A stretch of 36,486 nt of DNA from contig NZ_SDGK01000028.1 in NCBI RefSeq assembly GCF_004521965.1, positions 1 to 36,486 of the forward strand, read 5' to 3'. Position 1 is the first letter of the stretch. Each line of letters opens with the position of its first letter. Made by a program: the position numbers and the translations under genes. The notes under the pieces are model-generated. The model ran no database searches. It was not told where the DNA came from and saw only the letters and a list, made by a program, of their open reading frames with translations. This DNA is from Weissella cibaria. Its GTDB lineage: Bacteria > Bacillota > Bacilli > Lactobacillales > Lactobacillaceae. Shown here piece by piece: positions 1 through 8,680 of this stretch.

Positions 1-56
1 CGAACCCTGGATGCCGGTGTGAAAAACCGGAGTCTTAACCGCTTGACCAATGAGCC
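1..56 (-). tRNA. tRNA-Glu (UUC), 3' end cut by the window edge
   Basis: On the minus strand the acceptor 5' half starts GGCTCAT at 56, followed by a D-arm of the TGGTCAAGCGGTTAAGA type and an anticodon stem-loop CCGGT-TTTTCAC-ACCGG. The 7-base loop gives anticodon TTC, so this is tRNA-Glu. The sequence runs into the T-arm (GGGTTCG) and then leaves the window. The 3' acceptor strand is therefore not visible. A promoter lies directly upstream on the same strand. Confidence 0.93.
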
Positions 57-98
57 ATGAAATTCGTTAAACGCGTACTGCCTTTAACAACAGATAAT

Positions 99-127
99 AA
101 TATACCAGATGACAAAATAACGTGCAA
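99..127 (-). promoter_or_regulatory. Promoter of the tRNA-Glu transcript
   Basis: Read on the minus strand, a -35 box TTGCAC (122-127) and a -10 box TATATT (99-104) are separated by exactly 17 bases. The predicted start falls about 35 bases before the mature tRNA 5' end at 56. This suggests the tRNA is the first gene of its transcript. Confidence 0.7.
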
Positions 128-184
128 CACCCAATTTCAAAAAAGTCGAAATTAATTCATTTTCGAACAATAAGTCTCTCCCCC

Positions 185-213
185 TTGCGAGGGCATGCCC
201 CTTTCCGTACACT
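185..213 (+). promoter_or_regulatory. Promoter of the Mga-like gene with an internal palindrome
   Basis: TTGCGA (185-190) and TACACT (208-213) are separated by 17 bases, a near-consensus housekeeping promoter. The spacer begins with the perfect 10-base palindrome GGGCATGCCC (191-200). That position suits an operator, perhaps for autoregulation, but this is inference. Confidence 0.65.
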
Positions 214-237
214 GATAGATAGACGGGGGACAGGGGT

Positions 238-1728
238 ATGATGACTGCAAGTTGGGTATTAGAGAAGCAAGATCAAGATAAATTACGGCTATGTCAATTT
301 TTAACAAATCAGCTGGCAGATTTTATGACAATCCGACATCTTTTAGCTGAATTGGGGTGGACAAGGTATCGGTTTGGCCAGGCTTTGGCGGGGTTACAAC
401 AAGATTTGCAAACGCTATGGCCGGATCAACCACCTGCTTTTGCATTAGATGCGTCGCGTCGTGGCATCATAGTTGATCATCGTGTGTTGCTGGACATTAA
501 GCGATTAACGCATGAGTATCGGCAGCAATCGTTAATTTGGGCGTTGTTAGGTGAAATTTTTGCTGAAACATTTGTTTCATATGAAGTGTTTGCTGAAACT
601 CATCATACAACCGTGCCGATTGCCAGGGCGACCAAGAAGCAAATTGCGCTGGTTTTGGCACGGGTGGGCATTACACTAACGCGCCACAATGCATTGATCG
701 GTGATGAAACGACTATTCGCGTGTTCTTCTTTGGTCTCATGCGGGAAGCGTATATTGATCAAGAGATTCCGTTTCCGACGGAGATGCGGATTAGAGCTGA
801 AGCGGCGGTCACTGAAATTTTAGCGCTATACCAATTGCCGGAACGTGAAACAACGAAACAAGCCATTCGAATGCAATTTGCCATTTGGTACTCACGACTA
901 GCTAACCACCACGCCATTATGGCAACAGAAATGCCACTGCTCTTTGTCCCGTTTACCAACTGGGATGAACAGCATCGGCAGATTCACGCGGGATTGGTTA
1001 TGATGATGCGTCATTTTGTTGATTTACCCAATGCGGTCTTAGCACGAGAAGCGGAGTATGCGATTGCCTCAATGTATGTGGCTGGTTTTTTAGGGCCGAT
1101 TCCAGAGGCTTTGTTGACCGAGACGGCAATACGAAAATTACAGCCCTTCACGACCATCATGCAAGCGGAATTTGAAACGGTAATGCACCAGCCACTTGAG
1201 TTTGAGACTTTAAGCAAAATGATGGCGTTGCTATCACCGACGCATGTACGTTTATTGTATTTCAGTCATTTGGGATTTCGACCGATGCCAGATGTCGTCC
1301 GGGCGAAACAACGATTTCCACTTCAGGCCCAAATCATTCTAACGGTCATCGCTAAGCTATCCGTGGTGCTCAGTGTTCCCGAACAAGCTTTATTGAGTGT
1401 TTTGTTTGAAGAGTATTTAACGGCTATGATTCAAACGGTAGCGACTACGAAATTGTTGCCGAAAATTAAGGTGATTGTTGATATGAATAATCTACCTAAT
1501 TTGGAAGCCTTAATTGTTAGCCGGCTGGAACAGACCCCATTGGTAAACATTGTGGTTAGTCATGAAGCCATGTTGCAGGCCGATTTTTATATCTCAGATA
1601 TTGAAATCGCCGGTTTGAAAAATGCGACACCGTTCATTTGGTCGCATTATCCAGATGAAAACGAATTTAATAAGTTTATTGAAAAAGCAATCGACTTAAC
1701 TGTCCACCGGATGACGGCAACAGATTAG
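238..1728 (+). CDS. Mga-family transcriptional regulator
   Basis: This 496-residue protein has the size and layout of streptococcal Mga and AtxA-type regulators. An N-terminal winged-helix segment lies at about residues 28-60 (TIRHLLAELGWTRYRFGQAL). A second helix-turn-helix region lies at about 105-150. A long all-helical middle resembles the PRD-like domains, and an EIIB-like alpha/beta domain lies near 415-490. A GGGG-rich ribosome binding site precedes two consecutive ATG codons (238 and 241), either of which could be used. The gene stands alone between its promoter (185-213) and a strong terminator (1736-1793). It is followed by a WxL surface operon, so that operon is the likeliest target, as Mga proteins commonly activate neighbouring surface-protein genes. 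I do not see the phosphorylatable histidines clearly enough to say whether sugar-PTS control applies. Confidence 0.8.
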   Translation: MMTASWVLEKQDQDKLRLCQFLTNQLADFMTIRHLLAELGWTRYRFGQALAGLQQDLQTLWPDQPPAFALDASRRGIIVDHRVLLDIKRLTHEYRQQSLIWALLGEIFAETFVSYEVFAETHHTTVPIARATKKQIALVLARVGITLTRHNALIGDETTIRVFFFGLMREAYIDQEIPFPTEMRIRAEAAVTEILALYQLPERETTKQAIRMQFAIWYSRLANHHAIMATEMPLLFVPFTNWDEQHRQIHAGLVMMMRHFVDLPNAVLAREAEYAIASMYVAGFLGPIPEALLTETAIRKLQPFTTIMQAEFETVMHQPLEFETLSKMMALLSPTHVRLLYFSHLGFRPMPDVVRAKQRFPLQAQIILTVIAKLSVVLSVPEQALLSVLFEEYLTAMIQTVATTKLLPKIKVIVDMNNLPNLEALIVSRLEQTPLVNIVVSHEAMLQADFYISDIEIAGLKNATPFIWSHYPDENEFNKFIEKAIDLTVHRMTATD

Positions 1729-1735
1729 CCTGAGT

Positions 1736-1793
1736 AATGCCAACTCAATGACAGGGTTTATACCAACTGCCATTGAGTTGGCATTTTATTTTT
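1736..1793 (+). terminator. Rho-independent terminator of the Mga-like gene
   Basis: A 15-base perfect stem (1736-1750 with 1771-1785, core TGCCAACTCAATG) closes a 20-base loop and is followed by a T-rich run. It separates the regulator from the surface operon. Confidence 0.85.
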
Positions 1794-1941
1794 GTGCGTA
1801 CTTTCAGTAACCGCTAGGGCTACCGTTTGTAAGCGAGATTTTTTTAAACGTTTTTGAAAAATATGACGTGGAGCGGACAATTAACATCCGATAAAGTTAA
1901 ACATGTCAACGAAACCAAACGCAAACAAGGGGGACGTGAGA

Positions 1942-3513
1942 ATGACTTTAAATTGGCTATATAAGGTGGTGATAACAATATGGAGTGTACTGTCAATCGT
2001 AGAGTACGTGGCAGCAGATGAAGATAATGTTGAAACCATGCGGGAATTTGAAACCGCATGGAATCAAGATAGACCGAATCAAGTCATTCGGCTTGATGGT
2101 GATGTGCTTAATGATACATCGACGGTACTTGTCACGCGTCGTCAGTCGGTCACTATTGTTGGGGATGGACATGAATTATCATTGACTCCAATTGGCGAAG
2201 CGCAGCAACGTAAGACGTTGCATAGCACAGCAACGGTTACGCTGAGTCATGATTTTTGGTTGAAAGGCCCTGGTAATCAACCGCTTGTGCGTGCTGATCA
2301 AATTATCACATCAGCGGATAGTAATGTGGCGATTACGCCGGGCCAGAATGGCACAATGTTCGAGGCGAATGACATTTTAATTCAGGGACAGTTAGCATTG
2401 CACGGAATGGGTGGTGATATGTTTACGGCCAATCGCATTGTGTTGGCAACAGGAGCGTTCGTCGAAGCGTTTGGTCAATTGAATGCCCATGTATTCCGGA
2501 CGTCTAGTCAACAGGGTGAAGTCTTAGTTGAACCAGAGGCCGTTTTGTCCATTTCAGTCATGAATCGAACGACGACGGATCGAATTTGTGCGCCAATTGC
2601 GAGTAATTTTAAACGAATAACCATCCAGGGCGGTCATGTTGAAGTGAATACAATCGGGCCAGGCATCTATTGGAGTGCTGGTGATGACGCAATGTGGCGG
2701 GTAACGGATCAAGGGACACTTCGCTTAACAAGTACTGGGCAAATTCCGGTGCTTGAAAAGGCGGCTGATGGAACCAGTCGGGGTGGTGTACAGGTTATGC
2801 CAGATAGTAATTTTTACGTAAGCGGTCAGGGACCGGCGCTGATTGCCTTCCCAAAATCAACCTTATTGAAAGTTTTACGGCCGGCAACGGTGCAATTGAC
2901 TAATCGCGCAGGACAACCAATTTTCCAACGGGGGTTAGCGATGATTGATTTACAACAAATTAATGTACGAGGTCGTGGCATTGAAATTGGGGAATTTCAG
3001 CATACCGACGTCTCGCAATTTCGCATTAAAGGTCGCGGTAAAGGGATAACTGACGCGCAAATTGGGCGACCGGCTAGTGATTGGCTGGCACAAGTATCGG
3101 ATTTAGCATTAACAGCCAGTTCGCCGAAACTAGCGTATGAACCAGTAAAAATGTTGGTTCAAGCTGCAAATTTTGGGGATAACCATCAAAAAATATACGG
3201 TGAAGCTTTAGCAATCGCTGCACAACCACGCTCAGGAATTATCACGCTACTGGGGAGTAACTTGAAATCTTGGGTTGTCCAAGCACGTTTAAAGCAGCCA
3301 CTGACACATATCAGCACGGCGTATCAATTACCAAATGCGTTGCGATTTAACGAGGTTGTTTTGACAGGGGATTATCAAAACGTATTAGTAGGTAGTGGCA
3401 CTGGTATACGAGATTTAGGGGCAACACTACAATTTGAGGCCTATGACTTAGTACGAGTGGGATCGTATCAAGCACAGGTGTCATTAAATTTGGTCGCGGG
3501 ACCAACAAATTAA
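1942..3513 (+). CDS. Secreted beta-helix surface protein with a WxL-like C-terminal domain
   Basis: The protein has 523 residues when started at the ATG at 1942. That ATG is preceded by AAGGGGG and opens a signal peptide (MTLNWLYKVVITIWS, cleavage near residues 24-27). The in-frame ATG at 1903 has no ribosome binding site and would bury the signal. Residues about 30-400 are runs of short hydrophobic beta strands (for example VTIVGDGHELSL, DILIQGQLALHG), as in the pectate-lyase-like adhesive domains of WxL loci. The last about 90 residues match a degenerate WxL domain: W444 in KSWVVQARL, and the final motif YQAQVSLNLVAGP, which aligns without gaps to the family's Y-x-A-x-x-x-W-x-L-x-x-x-P but has Leu for Trp. 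It is first in a three-gene operon with 13 bases before the next start. I found no convincing -35/-10, which would suit activator-dependent transcription. Confidence 0.75.
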   Translation: MTLNWLYKVVITIWSVLSIVEYVAADEDNVETMREFETAWNQDRPNQVIRLDGDVLNDTSTVLVTRRQSVTIVGDGHELSLTPIGEAQQRKTLHSTATVTLSHDFWLKGPGNQPLVRADQIITSADSNVAITPGQNGTMFEANDILIQGQLALHGMGGDMFTANRIVLATGAFVEAFGQLNAHVFRTSSQQGEVLVEPEAVLSISVMNRTTTDRICAPIASNFKRITIQGGHVEVNTIGPGIYWSAGDDAMWRVTDQGTLRLTSTGQIPVLEKAADGTSRGGVQVMPDSNFYVSGQGPALIAFPKSTLLKVLRPATVQLTNRAGQPIFQRGLAMIDLQQINVRGRGIEIGEFQHTDVSQFRIKGRGKGITDAQIGRPASDWLAQVSDLALTASSPKLAYEPVKMLVQAANFGDNHQKIYGEALAIAAQPRSGIITLLGSNLKSWVVQARLKQPLTHISTAYQLPNALRFNEVVLTGDYQNVLVGSGTGIRDLGATLQFEAYDLVRVGSYQAQVSLNLVAGPTN

Positions 3514-3526
3514 AAGGGGAAAAAAG

Positions 3527-4210
3527 ATGAAAAAACAATTTAGTTTAGGAATTTTGGCTGTTTGTACGGGGTTGACAACTGCGGGCGTTGGTTTTGCAGA
3601 AGAAAACATTGAGGTTGAAACACAAGCGTTGGTTGGCTTTGCAGGGACAGAAACACCGGTGGCCATTGGCCACGTTGATCCGGAATCGCCTCGCGAAACG
3701 GATCCACACGCCCCGGCAAATTTACGGACAACCCCAATGCCACTGACATTAGATTATGCATCACGCTGGCAATTTGATACGCAAAAAATGAGCTTAGTTG
3801 ACCGAACATATACGGCCAAGCAAGATGTTTTTGCTGGGCGAGCGGTAGCAAATCACGTTCAGGTAACTGATCAACGTGGCCAATTGGATGGCTGGGACTT
3901 GCAGGTTCGCCAAAAGACACCTTTTGTCCACGGAAAGGGAGTGGAATTGAAAGGCGCCAAACTGCAAATTGACCGGGTGACCAGTAAAAGTGCGGTAACC
4001 GATACAACTGTTTTGACAGCTACGAAAAAAATGGATTTGAATCAGGCGTTTATGCGTTTGGCACATGCAAAACCAGGTGATGGTTATGGGACGACCGCGA
4101 TTTCATTGGGCGAGGTGTCATTACACGTGCCTGGTCAAATGAAGAAATTATCAGGAATTTACAACAGTACGATTGTATATAAGTTGTTAGCAGCACCGAC
4201 AGGAGAATAG
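3527..4210 (+). CDS. WxL-domain cell-surface protein
   Basis: This 227-residue secreted protein has a signal peptide MKKQFSLGILAVCTGLTTAG with likely cleavage after GFA at residue 24. The rest is a WxL domain, the module that binds peptidoglycan non-covalently in Lactobacillales. The first motif is intact (VTDQRGQLDGWDLQV, W123). The second keeps the family spacing (YNSTIVYKLLAAP) but has Tyr218 where Trp is normal. A VPGQMKKLSGIY segment precedes it, as in other WxL proteins. The ribosome binding site AAAGGGG precedes ATG 3527. The gene sits between the beta-helix protein and the DUF916 protein, so the three products probably form one surface complex. Confidence 0.85.
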   Translation: MKKQFSLGILAVCTGLTTAGVGFAEENIEVETQALVGFAGTETPVAIGHVDPESPRETDPHAPANLRTTPMPLTLDYASRWQFDTQKMSLVDRTYTAKQDVFAGRAVANHVQVTDQRGQLDGWDLQVRQKTPFVHGKGVELKGAKLQIDRVTSKSAVTDTTVLTATKKMDLNQAFMRLAHAKPGDGYGTTAISLGEVSLHVPGQMKKLSGIYNSTIVYKLLAAPTGE

Positions 4211-4212
4211 AG

Positions 4213-5181
4213 ATGCACAAATTAAAATGGTTACGGATCGTCATTGCACTGATGGTCGGTGTTGTATTTAGTGCAAGTGAAAAAATGTCAGCGAATGAAT
4301 TGTCGTTTGGTGTACAAATCGAAACGTCTGAGAATCAACGACACGCGACGGCCGGCTATTTTGATTTGATTTTAGCGCCTCGTCAAAAGACGCATGTTCA
4401 GGTACAGCTAACGAATCCAACTGATCGGCAAGTGAAAGTCGGGGTTCGCACAGCAGCGGCTACCACAAATGCAAACGGTGTTGTAGATTATGAGACGAGT
4501 CGGAACAAAAAATGGACACGTATGGTTCACGTAGCGGATGCGGTTACATTACCGCCAAAGAGTTCGCAAGTTGTTTCGATTGCCATCAAGATGCCGGGAA
4601 CGACTTTTCCAGGTGTGCGGGCGGGTGGCTTGACGTTTTATGAGTTAACGAATAATCAGCAAAGAAATCCATCAGGGATGCAAATCAAGCAAGAATATTC
4701 ATACACGGTTGCGTTGCTGGTCCGAAATAATGAAAAACATGTTGCGGCCCATATGCGTGCGGACGGGATGACACTGAAACGACAGGATGGCCAAACAGCT
4801 TTAGTCCTACGACTACGTAATCAATCGCCAATTTTTCACCAAGGAATGATGATTCAGACCCGCGTTTATCGTGGCAAACAGTTAGTGACGAGTGAGACCC
4901 GACGCAACTTGCAATTTGCGCCTAGTAGTCGTTACGACCATCGCACGTCGGTGGGACAATTGCAGCCTGGACGTTATCGTGTCGAAACACAGGTAACAAC
5001 AGACAAAGGTCGATGGACGTTTACTAACCGAGTTCGGGTGAATGCGATGGCGGCGATCACGAGCCAGAAAGATGTCGTGAAGCATTGGCCGGTTTGGTTA
5101 AAACTTGCTTTGATCATTATTGGTGGCCTGCTTACATTAATTGGTTGGCTACTATGGTTGTTAATGCGACGTCAAAAGTAA
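4213..5181 (+). CDS. DUF916/DUF3324 membrane-anchored WxL-partner protein
   Basis: This 322-residue protein has an N-terminal signal (residues 1-27, ending near MSA). A DUF916 domain (now called the WxL peptidoglycan-binding domain) follows at about 30-150, with the typical start FGVQIETSEN and the segment FPGVRAGGLTFYEL. A DUF3324 (host-binding) domain spans about 160-275. One C-terminal transmembrane helix (about 296-317) ends in the basic tail MRRQK. It starts 2 bases after the WxL gene stops, and its ribosome binding site AGGAGA lies inside the end of that gene, so translation is probably coupled. In known WxL loci this family anchors the complex to the membrane and wall. No small LPXTG partner gene is present in this operon. 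Confidence 0.88.
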   Translation: MHKLKWLRIVIALMVGVVFSASEKMSANELSFGVQIETSENQRHATAGYFDLILAPRQKTHVQVQLTNPTDRQVKVGVRTAAATTNANGVVDYETSRNKKWTRMVHVADAVTLPPKSSQVVSIAIKMPGTTFPGVRAGGLTFYELTNNQQRNPSGMQIKQEYSYTVALLVRNNEKHVAAHMRADGMTLKRQDGQTALVLRLRNQSPIFHQGMMIQTRVYRGKQLVTSETRRNLQFAPSSRYDHRTSVGQLQPGRYRVETQVTTDKGRWTFTNRVRVNAMAAITSQKDVVKHWPVWLKLALIIIGGLLTLIGWLLWLLMRRQK

Positions 5182-5205
5182 ACAAAGAAGCAATAAGAAA
5201 TGATT

Positions 5206-5241
5206 AAAAACCCACGAACTGGAAAAAGTTCGTGGGTTTTT
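5206..5241 (+). terminator. Terminator of the WxL operon
   Basis: A 15-base perfect stem (AAAAACCCACGAACT, 5206-5220, with its complement at 5227-5241) encloses a 6-base loop. The A and T runs on both sides could make it work in both directions. Confidence 0.9.
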
Positions 5242-5342
5242 AACCTTTATTCGCACTTCCTGATGTCCATATTTGAACACTTATATTTTAACAACAAAAG
5301 TCACAATTCCCAAATAGAATGTTTGCGAAAGATTTCTAATTT

Positions 5343-5360
5343 TTGTAACAATTGTCACAA
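5343..5360. promoter_or_regulatory. Tandem TTGTNACAA operator-like boxes
   Basis: Two 9-base boxes, TTGTAACAA and TTGTCACAA, sit head to tail. Each is an odd palindrome of the form TTGT-N-ACAA, and together they make an 18-base inverted repeat with one mismatch. A related box AAGTCACAA lies at 5298-5306, and the shared GTCACAATTC occurs at 5300-5309 and 5354-5363, 54 bases (about five helical turns) apart. This suggests a site for a dimeric regulator ahead of the lectin gene. The regulator is unknown. Confidence 0.45.
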
Positions 5361-5469
5361 TTCACTCAGCGAAAGCTACCATATCTGTCGCTCCTTTGTC
5401 CGGGTAAGCACACAAACGTTTTTTATACTGACGGTATAGCGCAAGAACTAATGTGATGATGATAAAATT

Positions 5470-7344
5470 ATGAAAGAAAATATTGTGGCAGATGCACGTT
5501 TGCGAAAGATGGCGGTGGCAAGGAATGGTTGATTCACGGGGCGGCAACCCTGGCGATGCTTGGTGGCATCGCCGCGGCGCCACAAACTGAAACTGTGACT
5601 GAACGGGTCGATGATTTGGTGCAAATTGTTTTGCAAATGGTAATCGCCCCCGCTGAGGCCGCAACGGTTTCCGGCGTAACGATTGATAATGCCAAAGAAG
5701 TGTCAAGCCGAACAACAACGTCTTCCGGTGACAAAACAGCGGATTATCTAGTTAAAGGAAGCGCTTACTACCAGTGGAATAATTCATCTGGAAAGACAAC
5801 GTGGTATGGACTGTCGAACGGTCAAAATCAAACCGGGCTGGTTGTTTATAACACGGCGTTGGATACCTCAAAAGATTTTACGGCTAGTGGTGCCTTTTAT
5901 ATGGCCAATTAGCTCTGGCACTGCCGACTATAGTGGTATTTTGCTGTCATCTATTTTGCCAAATTCATTGGGTAGCGGAACATGTGGTGGCCTTGGTATT
6001 ACAGGCATTAAGAACGCCATTCCATTTGGAATTGACATGTATAACAACGGGACGACTTATAAAGACGCCAGTGGGACGTACCCAATGGTGGGTATTTGTA
6101 GGACGAACTCATCCGGTAATTTAACACAAGCAACCAGTGATTCGAGTTTGACCTCAGGGAGTGGTGTGTCAAGTGTGCCTGCATCTAATGCGCCCAGCGG
6201 AATCGGCAGTGGGGATGGTGCTGCCTGGACGATTAAATACACAGTTAGCAATAAAACGTTGACATTTTCTTTGGGTGGTAAGGTCACGAAAACAATGACA
6301 ATCAATATGACCACGATGCCCTATTTGTTATTTGCTTTGATCGGTTCAGCAGGTGATAAATCAACTGAAATGACGTCATCGATTGCCCAAGTTTCCGGTA
6401 CAAAGGCCTCAATGACAGTGTCAGTGACGTATAAATATACGGCTGACAACGTCCTTAAGACGGGGACAACTTTAGCGGTTGGAGACGGTCAATCGGTGGG
6501 AATTAACAATGCTTCTCCTGTAGCTTCAAGTGATACATATAGCTATGATGCACCGAAGATTACAGGGCATAACATCAGTTCAGCAAATGATATTACGGTT
6601 AAGGTCGGGTCAGGGACAACGCTAAGTTTGACTTTGGTGTACGCATCGGCCTTACAAGAAGCGACGGTGATGACGTCAGGATTGGTCGGTAACGGTGCTA
6701 GTGGGACGACTACGTATAAGGGCACGACTGGTGGCAAAATTAGTATTTCAGATAGTAGCTTGACCAAGGCGGGTTACACGTACAAGGTCACGGCGCCAGT
6801 TTCCAATGAAAGTGGTGTGAAAGCGCACAGACAGCACTCGAAAAGGTGCTAGCTGATACTGGTGCGACGGCCTTAAAGAATAGTGTGCCGGCGGACATGT
6901 CTGACACGATTAAAGATGCTTGGAATCACTTAGCGGATTTGCAGGCTAAAGCATCTCGTGGCGAAGCAACGACGGCTGACGTTGTTGCAACTACTAAGGC
7001 ACTAGCCGATGCTATCGGCCAAAATAATGGTATTGTGAGTGGACCACAGACGCGCCAAGCACAACAAAAATCCTAAACTGGCAACGTTGGGGGGCTACGT
7101 ATCAACCGACGATGCCACGTTAACTACAGCGGTCCAGGCAGGCTACACAGCTATCCGGAGTGGGTACTTACCATATACAAGGGCAGATATGCTGCCATAT
7201 ACGGCTAACCGGGTGCTACCGGACACTGGGCAAAACACGATGAGTTATTTAACAGCAATCGTGGTCTTCCTGTTTGCAAGTAATCTGGTTATGTTGGTTA
7301 TGTTGTTTGCAGCGCGCCGTAAGCGTGAGGCTGAGGAAAATTAA
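5470..7344 (+). pseudogene. Broken LPXTG-anchored L-type lectin adhesin
   Basis: Pieces in two alternating frames join into one surface protein of roughly 620 residues. ATG 5470 opens MKENIVADA. After a frame change near 5500 a KxYKxGKxW-type signal is readable (FAKDGGGKEWLIHGAATLAM). An L-type lectin domain follows (AYYQWNNSSGKTTWYGL), interrupted near 5900-5912, and continues as SGTADYSGILLSSILPNSLG with GIDMYNNGTTY. Repeats resembling MucBP or other beta-sandwich modules run to about 6820. A third frame change there leads to a helical segment (LADTGATALKN ... VVATTKALADAIG). A fourth, near 7055-7075, leads to the sortase signal VLPDTG, a hydrophobic segment and the tail ARRKREAEEN. At least four frameshifts make a full product impossible. 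Promoter and operator-like DNA upstream remain. Sequencing error is unlikely because core genes nearby are clean. Confidence 0.87.
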
Positions 7345-7474
7345 TTGAGAAGTGAAACGAGGACTGTCGGAGACGATGGTTCTCGTTTTCCACTTATGTA
7401 ATCCGTAAGATTTCTATTCATGGTAAACTTAATGTGGTTATTTTTAAGTAAAACGCTAGAAGGAGCAGCACGGC

Positions 7475-8677
7475 ATGTTTACCGATAAAAAGATTGTGTT
7501 AGTTGTCAGCGGTGGTGTCGCGGCCTATAAGTCAGCGATTTTTGCCCGCTTGTTGATGAAGGCGGGGGCAGCCGTTCGCATTGTGATGACACAGGCCGCA
7601 ACTGAATTTGTGACGCCAAAGACGTTTGAAGCCTTGACGCAGCAGCCGGTTGTGACCGATTTGTTCGATGCGCACAATGACAGCGTCATTGCACATGTGA
7701 GTTTGGCAGATTGGGCTGATTATATTTTCGTGGTCCCTGCGACGGCTAATATTTTGGCAAAAATGGCGGCTGGCATTGGTGATGATGCCGCAACGTCAGT
7801 TCTATTAGCTCGGCATACCCCAGTTATTGTGGCGCCGGCAATGAACGTTAAAATGTATGAAAATCCGGCAACACAACGTAATTTAGCAACGTTGCGTGAC
7901 GATGGGGTGATTGTACTGGAACCAGCTGAAGGTCTTCTAGCTGAAGGTTATGCTGGTAAGGGTCGTTTGCCGGAACCGGATGAGATATTAGCCTTGGCAG
8001 AATTAGCGATGCATCAGCGAGCGGGTCGACTAACGGGCAAGGAGATCCTTGTCTCGGCCGGTGGGACCATTGAACCAATTGATCCGGTTCGCTTTATTAC
8101 GAACCGGTCGTCAGGGAAGATGGGGTATACGATTGCACAAGCCGCAGCAGAGCAAGGGGCTAACGTGACACTTGTGACATCATCCGATTTGCCAGCTCCG
8201 GCAGGTGTACAAACGGTTCATATTCAGTCTGCCCGTGAATTGTTGGCAGCGATGACCGAACGGTTTGATACGGCAGATGCTGTGATTATGGCGGCAGCTG
8301 TTTCAGACTATCGCGTGGCAACGCCAGCTGATCAAAAGATGAAAAAAGATGCGGCCAATCCGAGGTTAACTTTGGAATTGGTTGAAAATCCGGACATTCT
8401 GGCGACCCTTGGTGCGAATAAAACCCATCAGTACTTGGTTGGGTTTGCAGCTGAGACGCAGGATTTAATTAATTATGCGCAACAAAAGCTAATAAAAAAG
8501 AATGCGGATATGCTGATTGCAAATGATGTCTCAAAGGCCGAAGTTGGTTTTGGTTATGATACGAATCAAGTGACGATTTTGACACGAGATGCAAAACCAG
8601 AGACCTTGCCTTTGCAAACGAAAATTGCATTGGCTCGTGAAATTATGCGACGTGTGACAGAAGCGGTAAAGGATTAA
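7475..8677 (+). CDS. coaBC: Bifunctional phosphopantothenoylcysteine decarboxylase / phosphopantothenate-cysteine ligase
   Basis: CoaBC makes 4'-phosphopantetheine from 4'-phosphopantothenate and cysteine in two of the five steps of coenzyme A synthesis. The 400-residue length is normal for the fused enzyme. The N-terminal flavoprotein half (about 1-185) starts KKIVLVVSGGVAAYKSA, has a HVSLADWADYIFVVPATAN segment containing the active-site His, and carries the PAMNVKMYENPA substrate-recognition motif. The C-terminal ligase half has EILVSAGGTIEPIDPVRFITN followed by SSGKMG, and the AAAVSDYR and KKDAANP motifs. A good ribosome binding site (AGAAGGAG) precedes ATG 7475. Only 3 bases separate it from mvaS, so the two genes are cotranscribed. 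Their shared theme is CoA-dependent metabolism. Confidence 0.96.
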   Translation: MFTDKKIVLVVSGGVAAYKSAIFARLLMKAGAAVRIVMTQAATEFVTPKTFEALTQQPVVTDLFDAHNDSVIAHVSLADWADYIFVVPATANILAKMAAGIGDDAATSVLLARHTPVIVAPAMNVKMYENPATQRNLATLRDDGVIVLEPAEGLLAEGYAGKGRLPEPDEILALAELAMHQRAGRLTGKEILVSAGGTIEPIDPVRFITNRSSGKMGYTIAQAAAEQGANVTLVTSSDLPAPAGVQTVHIQSARELLAAMTERFDTADAVIMAAAVSDYRVATPADQKMKKDAANPRLTLELVENPDILATLGANKTHQYLVGFAAETQDLINYAQQKLIKKNADMLIANDVSKAEVGFGYDTNQVTILTRDAKPETLPLQTKIALAREIMRRVTEAVKD

Positions 8678-8680
8678 AAA

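Noticed and set aside
1903-1941. An earlier ATG (1903) for the beta-helix protein
   Set aside because: No ribosome binding site precedes it and the added residues (STKPNANKGDVR) would displace the signal peptide that begins at 1942.
3540-4007. A 155-codon minus-strand frame inside the WxL gene
   Set aside because: It is antisense to a gene with a signal peptide and clear WxL motifs; its own translation is low-complexity and has no start signals.
5200-5439. A 79-codon plus-strand open frame after the WxL operon
   Set aside because: It starts inside the operon terminator and consists of AT-rich intergenic and operator-like DNA, with no ribosome binding site.
5470-7344. Reading the lectin region as several short real genes
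   Set aside because: The pieces join in order into one known architecture (signal, lectin, repeats, LPXTG), and the internal pieces lack ribosome binding sites.
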